45,541 nucleotides of DNA, taken from positions 1-45,541 of the forward strand of contig CAZPDP010000026.1 in the NCBI GenBank assembly GCA_964585385.1. The letters are read 5' to 3'. Numbering within the stretch: position 1 is the stretch's first letter; each line of letters begins with the position of its first letter. Both the position numbers and the translations under genes were made by a program. Shown in pieces: positions 17,008 to 24,738 of this stretch. The notes beneath the pieces are model-generated. The model saw only the letters and a list, made by a program, of their open reading frames with translations, did not search any database and was not told the DNA's origin. Source of the DNA: JAGXLC01 sp964585385. GTDB lineage: Bacteria > Bacteroidota > Bacteroidia > Bacteroidales > UBA12077.

Positions 17008-17892
17008 ATGCTGATCGGATTCATTGGCTACTCCACAAATACTAACAAACTCATAGACAAGTTGTTTAGTAACAACATCACAGTCTCAGGAATCTATTCT
17101 TCAAAACAAATCAAGGACACCCCGCCTGCAAAAGTTTTTAATTCTCCTACACACTTAATTGAACAATCAGACCTACTGGTCCTGCATGAGAACGAACCAG
17201 TATATTCGATTTGTAAAGAGGCAATAAAGCAATCCTGTCATTTGTACTTTGATTCCCCGTTCATTTTGAAAAAGGAAGAATTTGACCAGCTTTTTAACCT
17301 TTCAGCAGAAACAAACATCCTGATCAAGTTTAACCAAAACCTACTGCAAAAAAAAGTTTATACTCAGATAAAGGATTCCCTGAATCCTTCGATCCTTAAG
17401 TTCAAAATTGAAGTGAATTCTTCCAGAAATCTAAAAAAAATAGTCAAACAACATCTGTTCAACTTTACGATTATTGTTCGGGATAACATAAAATCAGGTA
17501 TTCGAAAAACTCATTATCACTCCATAAAAAGTCCAAACGGAATTCCAAATAGTTTTAGCCTGATCATTCTTTTTGACAATGGAAAAACAGCCGAACTTTT
17601 GTTCTCTCAGATTTCAGATAAGCAAAGCTTTACAATAGATTCCTACCAGGAAAATCAAAACATACATCTTGATCTCCAAAATAATACAGTCAGCATTTTA
17701 ACTATAAAAAACAAGGAAATTAAGAGGAAAGAATTCAACAGGGCCAACAACCAGGACAAATTAGCCAGGGATTTAAACCAATTTGTCAGTTATCTGGAGA
17801 GCCATCCCCAAAAGCCACTGGTCGTGAGAGAAGAAAACCATCATTTATTAACAATGACCCATGATTTCCTCGAAAAAATTTCACTTGAATGA
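17008..17892 (+). CDS. Degenerate Gfo/Idh/MocA-like oxidoreductase fold protein
   Basis: A 294-residue protein whose N-terminal 120 residues look like a Rossmann domain of the Gfo/Idh/MocA family: a first strand IGFIGYSTNTNKLIDKL, SGIYSSKQ as the second strand region, LLVLHENEPVYSICKEAI, and CHLYFDSPF where active members have an EKP-type motif. The dinucleotide glycine motif is largely lost and the catalytic Lys of EKP is absent. The C-terminal half (about 130-250) is beta-rich, as in the family's substrate domain. Function unknown; it may bind a ligand without catalysis. It converges on thpR with only 11 bp between stop codons. Confidence 0.6.
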   Translation: MLIGFIGYSTNTNKLIDKLFSNNITVSGIYSSKQIKDTPPAKVFNSPTHLIEQSDLLVLHENEPVYSICKEAIKQSCHLYFDSPFILKKEEFDQLFNLSAETNILIKFNQNLLQKKVYTQIKDSLNPSILKFKIEVNSSRNLKKIVKQHLFNFTIIVRDNIKSGIRKTHYHSIKSPNGIPNSFSLIILFDNGKTAELLFSQISDKQSFTIDSYQENQNIHLDLQNNTVSILTIKNKEIKRKEFNRANNQDKLARDLNQFVSYLESHPQKPLVVREENHHLLTMTHDFLEKISLE

Positions 17893-17903
17893 ATCTCTTC
17901 TGA

Positions 17904-18464
17904 TTAATCGGGGAGCAAAAACTTCTCTATAGGCTTATATATGGGGCCTTTAGCCTTCAAAATACTCTCGTAAAAAATAATTTCATTAATTCTGAGTTCC
18001 TGAAAAAAGGTATCTTTATCCTGATTCACCACTTCTCTCAGGTTATTTTTATCGTTGATCCATTTTACTCTGCCGAGAGTCAAATGAGGTTTAAACTCCC
18101 TGGCATCCGGGTTAAACCCCATTTTTAGAAGCTCTTTGTCTATATACTCTTTTATTTCATGCATAGGTTCATATTCGTAAATGCCTGCCCATAAAACCCT
18201 GGGTTTGTTAAAATTCTTAAAAACACCCAGGCCCTGAAGCTTGATGGAAAATGCTTTGAAATTATCAGCTATATTGCTCAGTTGTATTCTGACCTGATTA
18301 ATTTGCTCTTCCTCAGTATCTCCAAGAAAAAACAGGGTAATATGCAAATTTTCATGATCGACCCATTTAATCTTTTCATTCTCCAATTCATTTCTTAATT
18401 TAGTAAAGGTATTCAGAAACTCTTTACCTGGTTTTATTTTTGTTGCAATAAAGGTTCTTTTCAT
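17904..18464 (-). CDS. thpR: RNA 2',3'-cyclic phosphodiesterase (2H family)
   Basis: A 186-residue LigT/ThpR protein. Its two catalytic HxTx motifs are intact, NLHITLFFLG (about 41-50) and KPHLTLGRVK (about 125-134). Family members open 2',3'-cyclic phosphates on RNA and can ligate tRNA half-molecules in vitro; the true cellular substrate is unsettled. N-terminal RTFIATKI is typical. It is convergent with the gene at 17008 and divergent from elbB. Confidence 0.92.
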   Translation of the reverse strand: MKRTFIATKIKPGKEFLNTFTKLRNELENEKIKWVDHENLHITLFFLGDTEEEQINQVRIQLSNIADNFKAFSIKLQGLGVFKNFNKPRVLWAGIYEYEPMHEIKEYIDKELLKMGFNPDAREFKPHLTLGRVKWINDKNNLREVVNQDKDTFFQELRINEIIFYESILKAKGPIYKPIEKFLLPD

Positions 18465-18558
18465 AGAACTAATTTTTGAATAAAAGATACAAAATTTTAA
18501 TCCATTGGGAATACACTGTTGCTATAAAATATATTGTAAATTCTAAAATAAATAAACT

Positions 18559-19215
18559 ATGGAGAAAAAACGAAAATTCGCAGTAGTCCTTGCAGGAAGT
18601 GGAGTTTTTGATGGATCCGAAATCCACGAGACCACATTGTCACTTTATTCCATTATGAAGAATGGCGGGGAATATGAAATATTTGCCCCCGATATTGCCC
18701 AGCATCATGTTATCAATCACATCACGGGTGAGGAAATGAATGAAAAAAGGAATGTACTGATTGAGGCAGCAAGGATAGCCAGGGGTCAGATAAAAGATTT
18801 AAAAGAGTTCAATGCAGAAAATTTTGATGCAATCCTTCTCCCGGGAGGGTTTGGTGCAGCCAAGAACCTGAGTACATTCGCGTTTGATGGTGCAGATTGC
18901 CAGGTTAATGCAGATGTGGAAAAAGCTATCCGAGCTATGAAAGATCAGAATAAGCCTATAGGCGCACTCTGCATTTCACCTGTGATTGTAGCAAAAATAC
19001 TCGGGAAAGTTCAATTGACTATAGGTCAGGACAAAGATACTGCCAATGCAGTTGAACAAATGGGTGCCACCCACGAAAACACCAATCATGGTGAAGTGGT
19101 TATGGATAAAGAAAACAAGGTATTTACCACACCTTGCTACATGCTGGATGCCAACATTCTACAGATCGGTGAAGGAGCAGACAACGTGGTAAAAACAATG
19201 ATGGATGTAATGTAA
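18559..19215 (+). CDS. elbB: Isoprenoid biosynthesis glyoxalase ElbB (DJ-1/PfpI superfamily)
   Basis: A 218-residue DJ-1/PfpI-fold protein. The sequence shows AVVLAGSGVFDGSEIHET at the start, AILLPGGFGAAKNLSTFAF, and the nucleophile elbow GALCISPVIVAKILG with the cysteine; GEVVMDKENKVFTTPCYM near the C-terminus is also characteristic. ElbB has weak glyoxalase activity and was linked to isoprenoid formation in E. coli, but its main role is not settled. Monocistronic; the 161-bp repeat element starts 22 bp after its stop codon. Confidence 0.92.
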   Translation: MEKKRKFAVVLAGSGVFDGSEIHETTLSLYSIMKNGGEYEIFAPDIAQHHVINHITGEEMNEKRNVLIEAARIARGQIKDLKEFNAENFDAILLPGGFGAAKNLSTFAFDGADCQVNADVEKAIRAMKDQNKPIGALCISPVIVAKILGKVQLTIGQDKDTANAVEQMGATHENTNHGEVVMDKENKVFTTPCYMLDANILQIGEGADNVVKTMMDVM

Positions 19216-19237
19216 GATAATTTAAAAAAACGAATAA

Positions 19238-19398
19238 AAAGAGGCTGTCTCCAAAGCACTTTTTAAAGGCTTCCCGTAAAGATAAACTGCAAAGCTCTCA
19301 ATGAACGGTAGTCTTATAAGTAGCTCTTTGAGCCTTTCGTGTTTCGCCTGCGTCCTTTGCGAGAACACATTCATATTTACTTTTGAGACAGCCTCTTT
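19238..19398. repeat. 161-bp inverted-repeat (MITE-like) element
   Basis: Perfect 14-bp terminal inverted repeats (AAAGAGGCTGTCTC at 19238-19251 and its complement at 19385-19398) bound a non-coding interior. Read on the minus strand, the interior includes CGCAAAGGACGC at 19351-19362, resembling the CGCAAAG-type repeats often seen between genes in this phylum. No transposase is present and no clear target duplication was seen. It lies between the convergent elbB and DUF4294 genes, where the stem could also stop transcription. A 77-codon minus-strand frame across it looks non-coding. Confidence 0.65.
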
Positions 19399-19435
19399 AT
19401 TAATGCCTAATAATGAACCTATTAATGTTTCGTGT

Positions 19436-20050
19436 TTATATCTGATTATGTTCAATCAATATGACAATTCTTTCTATAAGCCTGTCATCGCCATAAGGAT
19501 CGTATTCAGCCCTAAGGTTATGTCCGAAGACCCTTGCTATCGTTTGCCAGAATACAGCAGAAAAAGAGCCTTTTAATTCTTTCAGCAACTCATAGGAGGT
19601 ATTACCTGTTTCCCTGTCTATGAGTTTTAAAAGATATCGACCCTGAGTAATAGTCAGTTTTTTAAGATCATCTTTAAATTCTTCCTTAAGCTCATTTTCC
19701 ACGTTGTTGATATATTTTCTTTTTTCCCGTTCGGTCTTCAGGTTTTTGTATTCTTCATTCATCTCAATGAGCTTATATTTCGCTTTTTGTGCAAAGGGAT
19801 ATACCTTTTTAATATCCCTGATCATTTTCCTGTAACGCTTCATCTGCCTGCGGTTATCAAACTTAATCCTCGGGAAAATAACCACTTCTTCAATTTGGGC
19901 ACTTCCTATGGTATCGCCGTTGAATTCCACCGATCGCAAAAGATAATAGTCCTCGTTATCAAGGGTATCCGTTATCTGTGCATTAGTATTTTGATTTAAT
20001 CCAAGAAATAGAATAAATGCAATCCATATGTTGAATCCTGCTATGCGCAT
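19436..20050 (-). CDS. DUF4294 domain-containing exported protein
   Basis: A 204-residue protein with a signal peptide (hydrophobic 8-18, probable cleavage after NTNAQ), followed by a domain recognised as DUF4294, a Bacteroidota-specific family. Conserved segments are VEFNGDTIGSAQIEEVVIFP, a very basic helical middle (DNRRQMKRYRKMIRDIKKVYPFAQKAK) with coiled-coil character, and LTITQGRYLLKLIDRETG followed by LKGSFSAVFWQTIARVFG. Function unknown; it should act in the periplasm or on an envelope surface. It appears to be transcribed alone. Confidence 0.85.
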   Translation of the reverse strand: MRIAGFNIWIAFILFLGLNQNTNAQITDTLDNEDYYLLRSVEFNGDTIGSAQIEEVVIFPRIKFDNRRQMKRYRKMIRDIKKVYPFAQKAKYKLIEMNEEYKNLKTEREKRKYINNVENELKEEFKDDLKKLTITQGRYLLKLIDRETGNTSYELLKELKGSFSAVFWQTIARVFGHNLRAEYDPYGDDRLIERIVILIEHNQI

Positions 20051-20141
20051 AATCTTAAATTGCGGTTTACGCTCTGGTATTTTTTGATTTAAACGAATAT
20101 AAATTACTATTGTTTTATAAAAATTCCTGCAAATTTAAATC

Positions 20142-20169
20142 CAAAAAAAGGGAAAGCTAAAAGCTTCCC
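20142..20169 (-). terminator. gdhA terminator
   Basis: GGGAA pairs with TTCCC and an inner GCT with AGC, with one bulged A (20150-20169). On the minus strand seven U residues follow (plus A-run 20143-20149). It ends 33 bp beyond the gdhA stop codon. Confidence 0.8.
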
Positions 20170-20201
20170 CTAACATAAATCCAAGAGTATATATTGAACA
20201 A

Positions 20202-21539
20202 TTAAATGACGCCCTGATCAAGCATAGCACTTGCTACCTTGAGAAATCCGGCAACGTTTGCTCCTTTTACGTAGTCAATGTTTCCGTTTTCGTCTTTACC
20301 ATGCTCCACACATGCACTATGGATATCCCGCATTATTTTATGCAGTTTTTCATCCACCTCTTCTCTTGACCAGCTCAGCTTCATAGAGTTCTGAGTCATT
20401 TCGAGACCAGAAGTTGCAACGCCACCGGCATTAGCAGCTTTACCGGGACCGTAAAGAATCTTGTTTTTCTGGAACAGGTCTACTGCTTCAGGTGTACAAG
20501 GCATGTTAGCACCTTCAGAAACACACATTACGCCGTTATCAATTAATGTTTTCGCATCATTCTCATCCAACTCGTTTTGAATAGCGCATGGAAGAGCGAT
20601 ATCTACCTTCAGTTCCCAGGGCTTCTTACCTTCGTAGAATTGTGCGCTGTCAAATTCATAGGAGAAAGGCTTAACGATATCTTCGTTTGTTGCTCTTAAT
20701 TCAAGCATAAAATCAATTTTCTCACCTGAAATTCCTTCCGGATCGTAAATGTATCCGTCAGGTCCTGAGATAGCAACTACTTTTGCACCCAGCTCATTAG
20801 CTTTGATAGCTGCACCCCATGCCACGTTACCAAAACCTGAAATGGCTACTGTTTTTCCTTCAAGGGATTCGCCTTTGGTCTCAAGCATTTCCTTGGCAAA
20901 ATAAACATTACCAAAACCAGTTGCTTCAGGACGAATTAAGCTACCACCCCAGTTGATTCCTTTTCCTGTAAATACCCCTGTATTTTCTTTTGCCAGTTTC
21001 TTGTACATACCATACATGTAACCGATTTCTTTTCCACCGACTCCGATGTCTCCTGCAGGTACGTCAGTCTCCGGGCCAATCAGTGACCAGAGTTCAGCCA
21101 TGAAAGACTGGCAGAATCGCATAATCTCAGAGTCAGATTTTCCTTTAGGATTGAAATCTGAACCACCTTTACCACCACCCATAGGAAGAGTAGTAAGTGC
21201 ATTTTTGAAGATTTGCTCAAAACCGAGGAATTTCAATGAACTCAGGTTTACACTTGGGTGGAATCTCAGACCGCCTTTGTAAGGTCCGATAGCGTTATTA
21301 AACTGAACACGGTATCCGAGATTAACATGTACATTACCGCTGTCGTCAACCCAGGGTACCTTAAAAGTAAGAACCCGGTCAGGCTCAATCAGCCTTTCAA
21401 TAATACCGGCGCTTTCTAACTGAGGATTTTCGTTGTAAACCTCTTCAATAGATTCCAATACTTCTCTAACGGCTTGTAAATATTCCACCTCACCTTGGTG
21501 TTTCTTCTCAAGCTCGTTCATTAATTTATCTACGTTCAT
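20202..21539 (-). CDS. gdhA: NADP-type glutamate dehydrogenase
   Basis: A 445-residue hexameric glutamate dehydrogenase that aminates 2-oxoglutarate, the main low-affinity ammonium assimilation route. Characteristic segments are GYRVQFNNAIGPYKGGLRFH, the catalytic-lysine region LPMGGGKGGSDFNPKGK, PAGDIGVGGKEIGYMYG, the Rossmann motif VAISGFGNVAWGAA and PCAIQNELDENDA. Length and the GKSDSEIMRFCQ segment fit the bacterial NADP-dependent class. An imperfect palindrome lies 45 bp upstream of the start. Transcribed alone with its own terminator. Confidence 0.97.
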   Translation of the reverse strand: MNVDKLMNELEKKHQGEVEYLQAVREVLESIEEVYNENPQLESAGIIERLIEPDRVLTFKVPWVDDSGNVHVNLGYRVQFNNAIGPYKGGLRFHPSVNLSSLKFLGFEQIFKNALTTLPMGGGKGGSDFNPKGKSDSEIMRFCQSFMAELWSLIGPETDVPAGDIGVGGKEIGYMYGMYKKLAKENTGVFTGKGINWGGSLIRPEATGFGNVYFAKEMLETKGESLEGKTVAISGFGNVAWGAAIKANELGAKVVAISGPDGYIYDPEGISGEKIDFMLELRATNEDIVKPFSYEFDSAQFYEGKKPWELKVDIALPCAIQNELDENDAKTLIDNGVMCVSEGANMPCTPEAVDLFQKNKILYGPGKAANAGGVATSGLEMTQNSMKLSWSREEVDEKLHKIMRDIHSACVEHGKDENGNIDYVKGANVAGFLKVASAMLDQGVI

Positions 21540-21583
21540 CTCTAAAAGTTTTAGTGTGTGTATAAAATATGTTATTTAACATG

Positions 21584-21605
21584 TACTGTTAATAAACTAA
21601 CAGTG
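21584..21605. promoter_or_regulatory. Palindrome upstream of gdhA (possible operator)
   Basis: ACTGTTA (21585-21591) and TAACAGT (21598-21604) form a 7-bp inverted repeat with a 6-nt spacer, 46-65 nt before the gdhA ATG. Position suits a regulator site, but no known operator is recognised and chance is possible in AT-rich DNA. Confidence 0.3.
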
Positions 21606-21701
21606 TAAAAATAATTCTTAAAAAATGATTTTACCAAATTTTCGAATGAAATAAAATTATGATTTTGCTCATGTTTTATGAAACCATAACCACCTATAAA
21701 T

Positions 21702-24668
21702 CTATGGTTTAAGTATTACAGCTTTACTTTGCCTGCCGTCAATTTGTGTTTTAATAGGATTTTTAAACCGGATATGTCGAATAAAATCATTTTCAAATTC
21801 AGCTTTTTGACTGGAGAGATAATCCAGATCATAATAACCATCGGCTATATAGGGATTAACTGTCAGATAACCTACACGAAATGAGGTTAAATTCTGGAAA
21901 AAATGGGTTCCCTGGCTTGGATCGATCCGGTAATTTTCCAGTCCGGATTCCACGATAACTCGCGCCTGGGAAATATTACCCCATTTTACAGGAATGCCAA
22001 GACTGGGATCTGCTGTCCCCCACCTACCAGGGCCTACAAGCACATAATTCCTCTGTTCGGAAACAAACTTCTTGTTTAACTCGGCTATCTGGGATGCTAT
22101 CTCCTTACTTTTTAAAGAAGAGAAACTTTCTGGTTTAACATATACAATATCATAAATATTATCTATTATGCCGTTACCCAAAGCTGAATGTGAATAAATA
22201 ATAGTGTCTTTCTCCTTCACTTCCTCTATCTCAATACTTTCCAACTCCTGATTATCAACAATCGGACGAATTTGCAGGAAGTTAAAAATTACCGGTTGGT
22301 CCTTGTCAACGTTTAAGTCTACTGCAAATTCAATCTCAATAGGGTTGCTCATTTCATTTTGGCCGACCTCCAGCAAGTCCTGCAGGATACTATCCAGAGG
22401 AATAACTCTATGCTTTAACACATTGGCAAAGGTTATGATTTTCTTGCCTTTGTGTATTGTTCCTTCTTTCAGCATGTTATTCTCAAAATCAAACGTGGAT
22501 GCTGCATGTTTCAGAGAATTATCCTCCTCAGCCTCTTTAATTCTCAGCTTCAAAAGATTTACAGCATCGTCAACCGAAGGCTGGAAATTTTCCGGGTCCA
22601 TATCCAGTGCATAAAAATATTTCTGGGTATCCTTCAATGCTGTTTCAGGGTTTGACAATTGCAAAATCCTGTCCGGATGTTTGGGTGAAAATCTGAGGGA
22701 CACACCTCCGTCTACAATTTGTTTTCCAAGACCAAGCGCCAGGTTAGCAATTCCTTCGTCAGACTTTTCTGGCTCTACCGGATAAAAATTTATAGACCGG
22801 GCCACCCCTGAAATTGTAGGATAAAATTTATTTCCGTATTTCGAGCCGCAAACCTCCTGCAGAATAATACCCATCTTCTCCTCATCAATAACATTGGAAG
22901 TAGCTGCCATATAAGCCTTACTGTTTTGATAATATACCGATGCATAGACGCTTTTAATGGCATCCGACAGGAGTTGAATCATACGTGTATTATCATCCAC
23001 ACGGGGAACCATAAAAGTATTGTATATGCCTGCAAAAGGCTGGTAATGAGAGTCTTCAAGCTTGCTGGAAGAACGTACTGCAATGGGGTTTTTAACTACC
23101 TCCACAAAAGCATATAAATCCTGGTATACCCTGCTGGGCAGCCGGGCCTCAATAAATTGTTTAAGTATCTCATCATCCGAAAGATCTGATAATCCTGTTT
23201 TATACAGATCATTTCCTTCCATAAACTCATCAAAGATGTCGGTGCTAAGCACAACCGTTCTGGGAATGGTTATGATAACATTCTTGTACTTATTGAAAAT
23301 ATGATTCTTCTTAATTATTGAATTGGCAAAAGCAAGCCCCCTGGCCTTTCCACCAATAGACCCATCTCCTATTCTTGAAAAAATCAGGTATTCATCAAAA
23401 CTATTCTTATCAAACTTGGCGATTACCCCCCTTCCCTTACTCATTCGATAACTTGAGATGGCTTTATAGATGTATTTCCGCACATCGTCAAGCGACTGAA
23501 AATCGCTTAACTTCAAATATTTAAACAGTTGAGCAATCGGAAAGATTGCTCTTGCATTCAGCCATTTCGACAAGTCATTCCTGCTGGCATGGTATTCCAA
23601 TGAATCATCAGGTATTTCCAATATCATCTCCTGCAACGTCTGTAAATCACATGCGCGGCCAATGGGTTCCTGTGTCTTAGGGTCTCTGAAAACAAACTCT
23701 CCAAAAGCAAATTGCCGGATGATATAATTTCTCAGCTCAATAGAAAGGGTTTTGGAGTATTTGTGAATAAATCCGGCGTTGTATTTTTTTGCCAGTTCCC
23801 TGTTTTCTTTATCGGAAGATTGAAGCAGGAATGGAATAAATTCATCTTCACTGCGCACTTTTTTAGCTAACTTAATACCTGCCTGTTTATCTTTTATGCC
23901 TTTTCGTTTATAGCTGATATCTGAAATTACCCCCAACAGATTATACTTGTATTTTTCGAATAATTCCACAGCATCTTCATAGGTTGTGGCAAGAAGAATT
24001 TTAGGCCTTCCCCTCATTCGCAACATCCTCTGGTGTTCATTCAGTGCTTCGCGCACATATTCTTTGGATTGTTTGAAAATTATCTTATAAATATTTGGCA
24101 AATAAGAGGAAATATAGCGAATTGAATCTTCTACCAAAAGAATGGTTTGTACACCCACGACTTCCACGTCATGCTCCACATTCATCTTATCCTCAATAAG
24201 TTTGATTATAGCAAGAAGGAGGTCTGCATTGCCCAGCCAACTGAAGACATAATCAATCGCACTCAAATCCTCCTTTTCGAGTCGGAGGCTAACTTCTCTT
24301 GAAAAATGAGTTAACACGACAATCGGAACCTGTGGGTGCTCATTCTTTATTTCATGAGCCAATTCAAAAGTATCATACCCACCCATTGTTAGCATCGTAA
24401 TAACAAGGTCGACACTGTCATTTTTTAATATATCAAATGCTTCCTCGGGAGTGTGAGCCATAACAAAAATAGGCGGATACCTCAGGTTCAGAGAAACGTA
24501 TTCATTAAAAATCTGTTCATCAATCCTTCCGTCCTCTTCCAACACAAAGGCATCATAGCTGCTTGCGATCAGCAAAACTTTGTGTATCCGCTTCTGCATG
24601 AGCAGACTAAAGGAAGTATCATTAAAATCTATTTTAAGGTTATCTTGATGATTTGCGTAAAATGACAT
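21702..24668 (-). CDS. Receiver-PPDK_N protein (PEP/pyruvate-binding domain protein), short paralogue
   Basis: A 988-residue cytoplasmic multidomain protein. Residues 29-160 form a receiver-like fold without the acidic pocket (IASS at the first strand). Residues 174-318 are an apparently active receiver: VED at 179-181, phospho-acceptor Asp 250 (GVISDIS), QSS at 283-285 and Lys 303, with a long insertion after helix 1. From about 430 a PEP-synthase/PPDK N-terminal ATP-grasp domain follows: SIGGKARGLAFANS, AVRSSSKLEDS, PFAGIYNTF, ALGLGKQIVDGG and NFLQIRPIV. The phosphohistidine swivel domain and PEP-binding barrel of true PPDK/PEP synthase are absent; a C-terminal module with GPGRWGT (879-885) and GTHFF (His 922) is present instead. 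Probably a signal-controlled ATP-dependent phosphotransferase or nucleotide sensor; function unknown. Confidence 0.82.
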   Translation of the reverse strand: MSFYANHQDNLKIDFNDTSFSLLMQKRIHKVLLIASSYDAFVLEEDGRIDEQIFNEYVSLNLRYPPIFVMAHTPEEAFDILKNDSVDLVITMLTMGGYDTFELAHEIKNEHPQVPIVVLTHFSREVSLRLEKEDLSAIDYVFSWLGNADLLLAIIKLIEDKMNVEHDVEVVGVQTILLVEDSIRYISSYLPNIYKIIFKQSKEYVREALNEHQRMLRMRGRPKILLATTYEDAVELFEKYKYNLLGVISDISYKRKGIKDKQAGIKLAKKVRSEDEFIPFLLQSSDKENRELAKKYNAGFIHKYSKTLSIELRNYIIRQFAFGEFVFRDPKTQEPIGRACDLQTLQEMILEIPDDSLEYHASRNDLSKWLNARAIFPIAQLFKYLKLSDFQSLDDVRKYIYKAISSYRMSKGRGVIAKFDKNSFDEYLIFSRIGDGSIGGKARGLAFANSIIKKNHIFNKYKNVIITIPRTVVLSTDIFDEFMEGNDLYKTGLSDLSDDEILKQFIEARLPSRVYQDLYAFVEVVKNPIAVRSSSKLEDSHYQPFAGIYNTFMVPRVDDNTRMIQLLSDAIKSVYASVYYQNSKAYMAATSNVIDEEKMGIILQEVCGSKYGNKFYPTISGVARSINFYPVEPEKSDEGIANLALGLGKQIVDGGVSLRFSPKHPDRILQLSNPETALKDTQKYFYALDMDPENFQPSVDDAVNLLKLRIKEAEEDNSLKHAASTFDFENNMLKEGTIHKGKKIITFANVLKHRVIPLDSILQDLLEVGQNEMSNPIEIEFAVDLNVDKDQPVIFNFLQIRPIVDNQELESIEIEEVKEKDTIIYSHSALGNGIIDNIYDIVYVKPESFSSLKSKEIASQIAELNKKFVSEQRNYVLVGPGRWGTADPSLGIPVKWGNISQARVIVESGLENYRIDPSQGTHFFQNLTSFRVGYLTVNPYIADGYYDLDYLSSQKAEFENDFIRHIRFKNPIKTQIDGRQSKAVILKP

Positions 24669-24714
24669 AATTAAAAGTTGTTTTCAATAAAATTTGATAA
24701 ACCATAGTTTTCGG

Positions 24715-24722
24715 CAAACCTA
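24715..24722 (-). promoter_or_regulatory. -7 box between the two PPDK_N paralogues
   Basis: TAGGTTTG on the minus strand fits TAnnTTTG and gives a leader of about 40 nt for the gene starting at 24668. The -33 element is weak. It suggests the short paralogue can be transcribed on its own as well as by read-through. Confidence 0.4.
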
Positions 24723-24738
24723 CAAAAAATGTAAATTT

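Noticed and set aside
19222..19455. 77-codon minus-strand frame downstream of elbB
   Set aside because: It runs across the inverted-repeat element and into both flanks, and shows no domain or plausible start; it is a chance frame in repeat DNA.
21702..24668. Annotation of the PPDK_N proteins as PEP synthase
   Set aside because: The phosphohistidine and PEP-binding domains are absent, so the catalytic cycle cannot be complete in these proteins.
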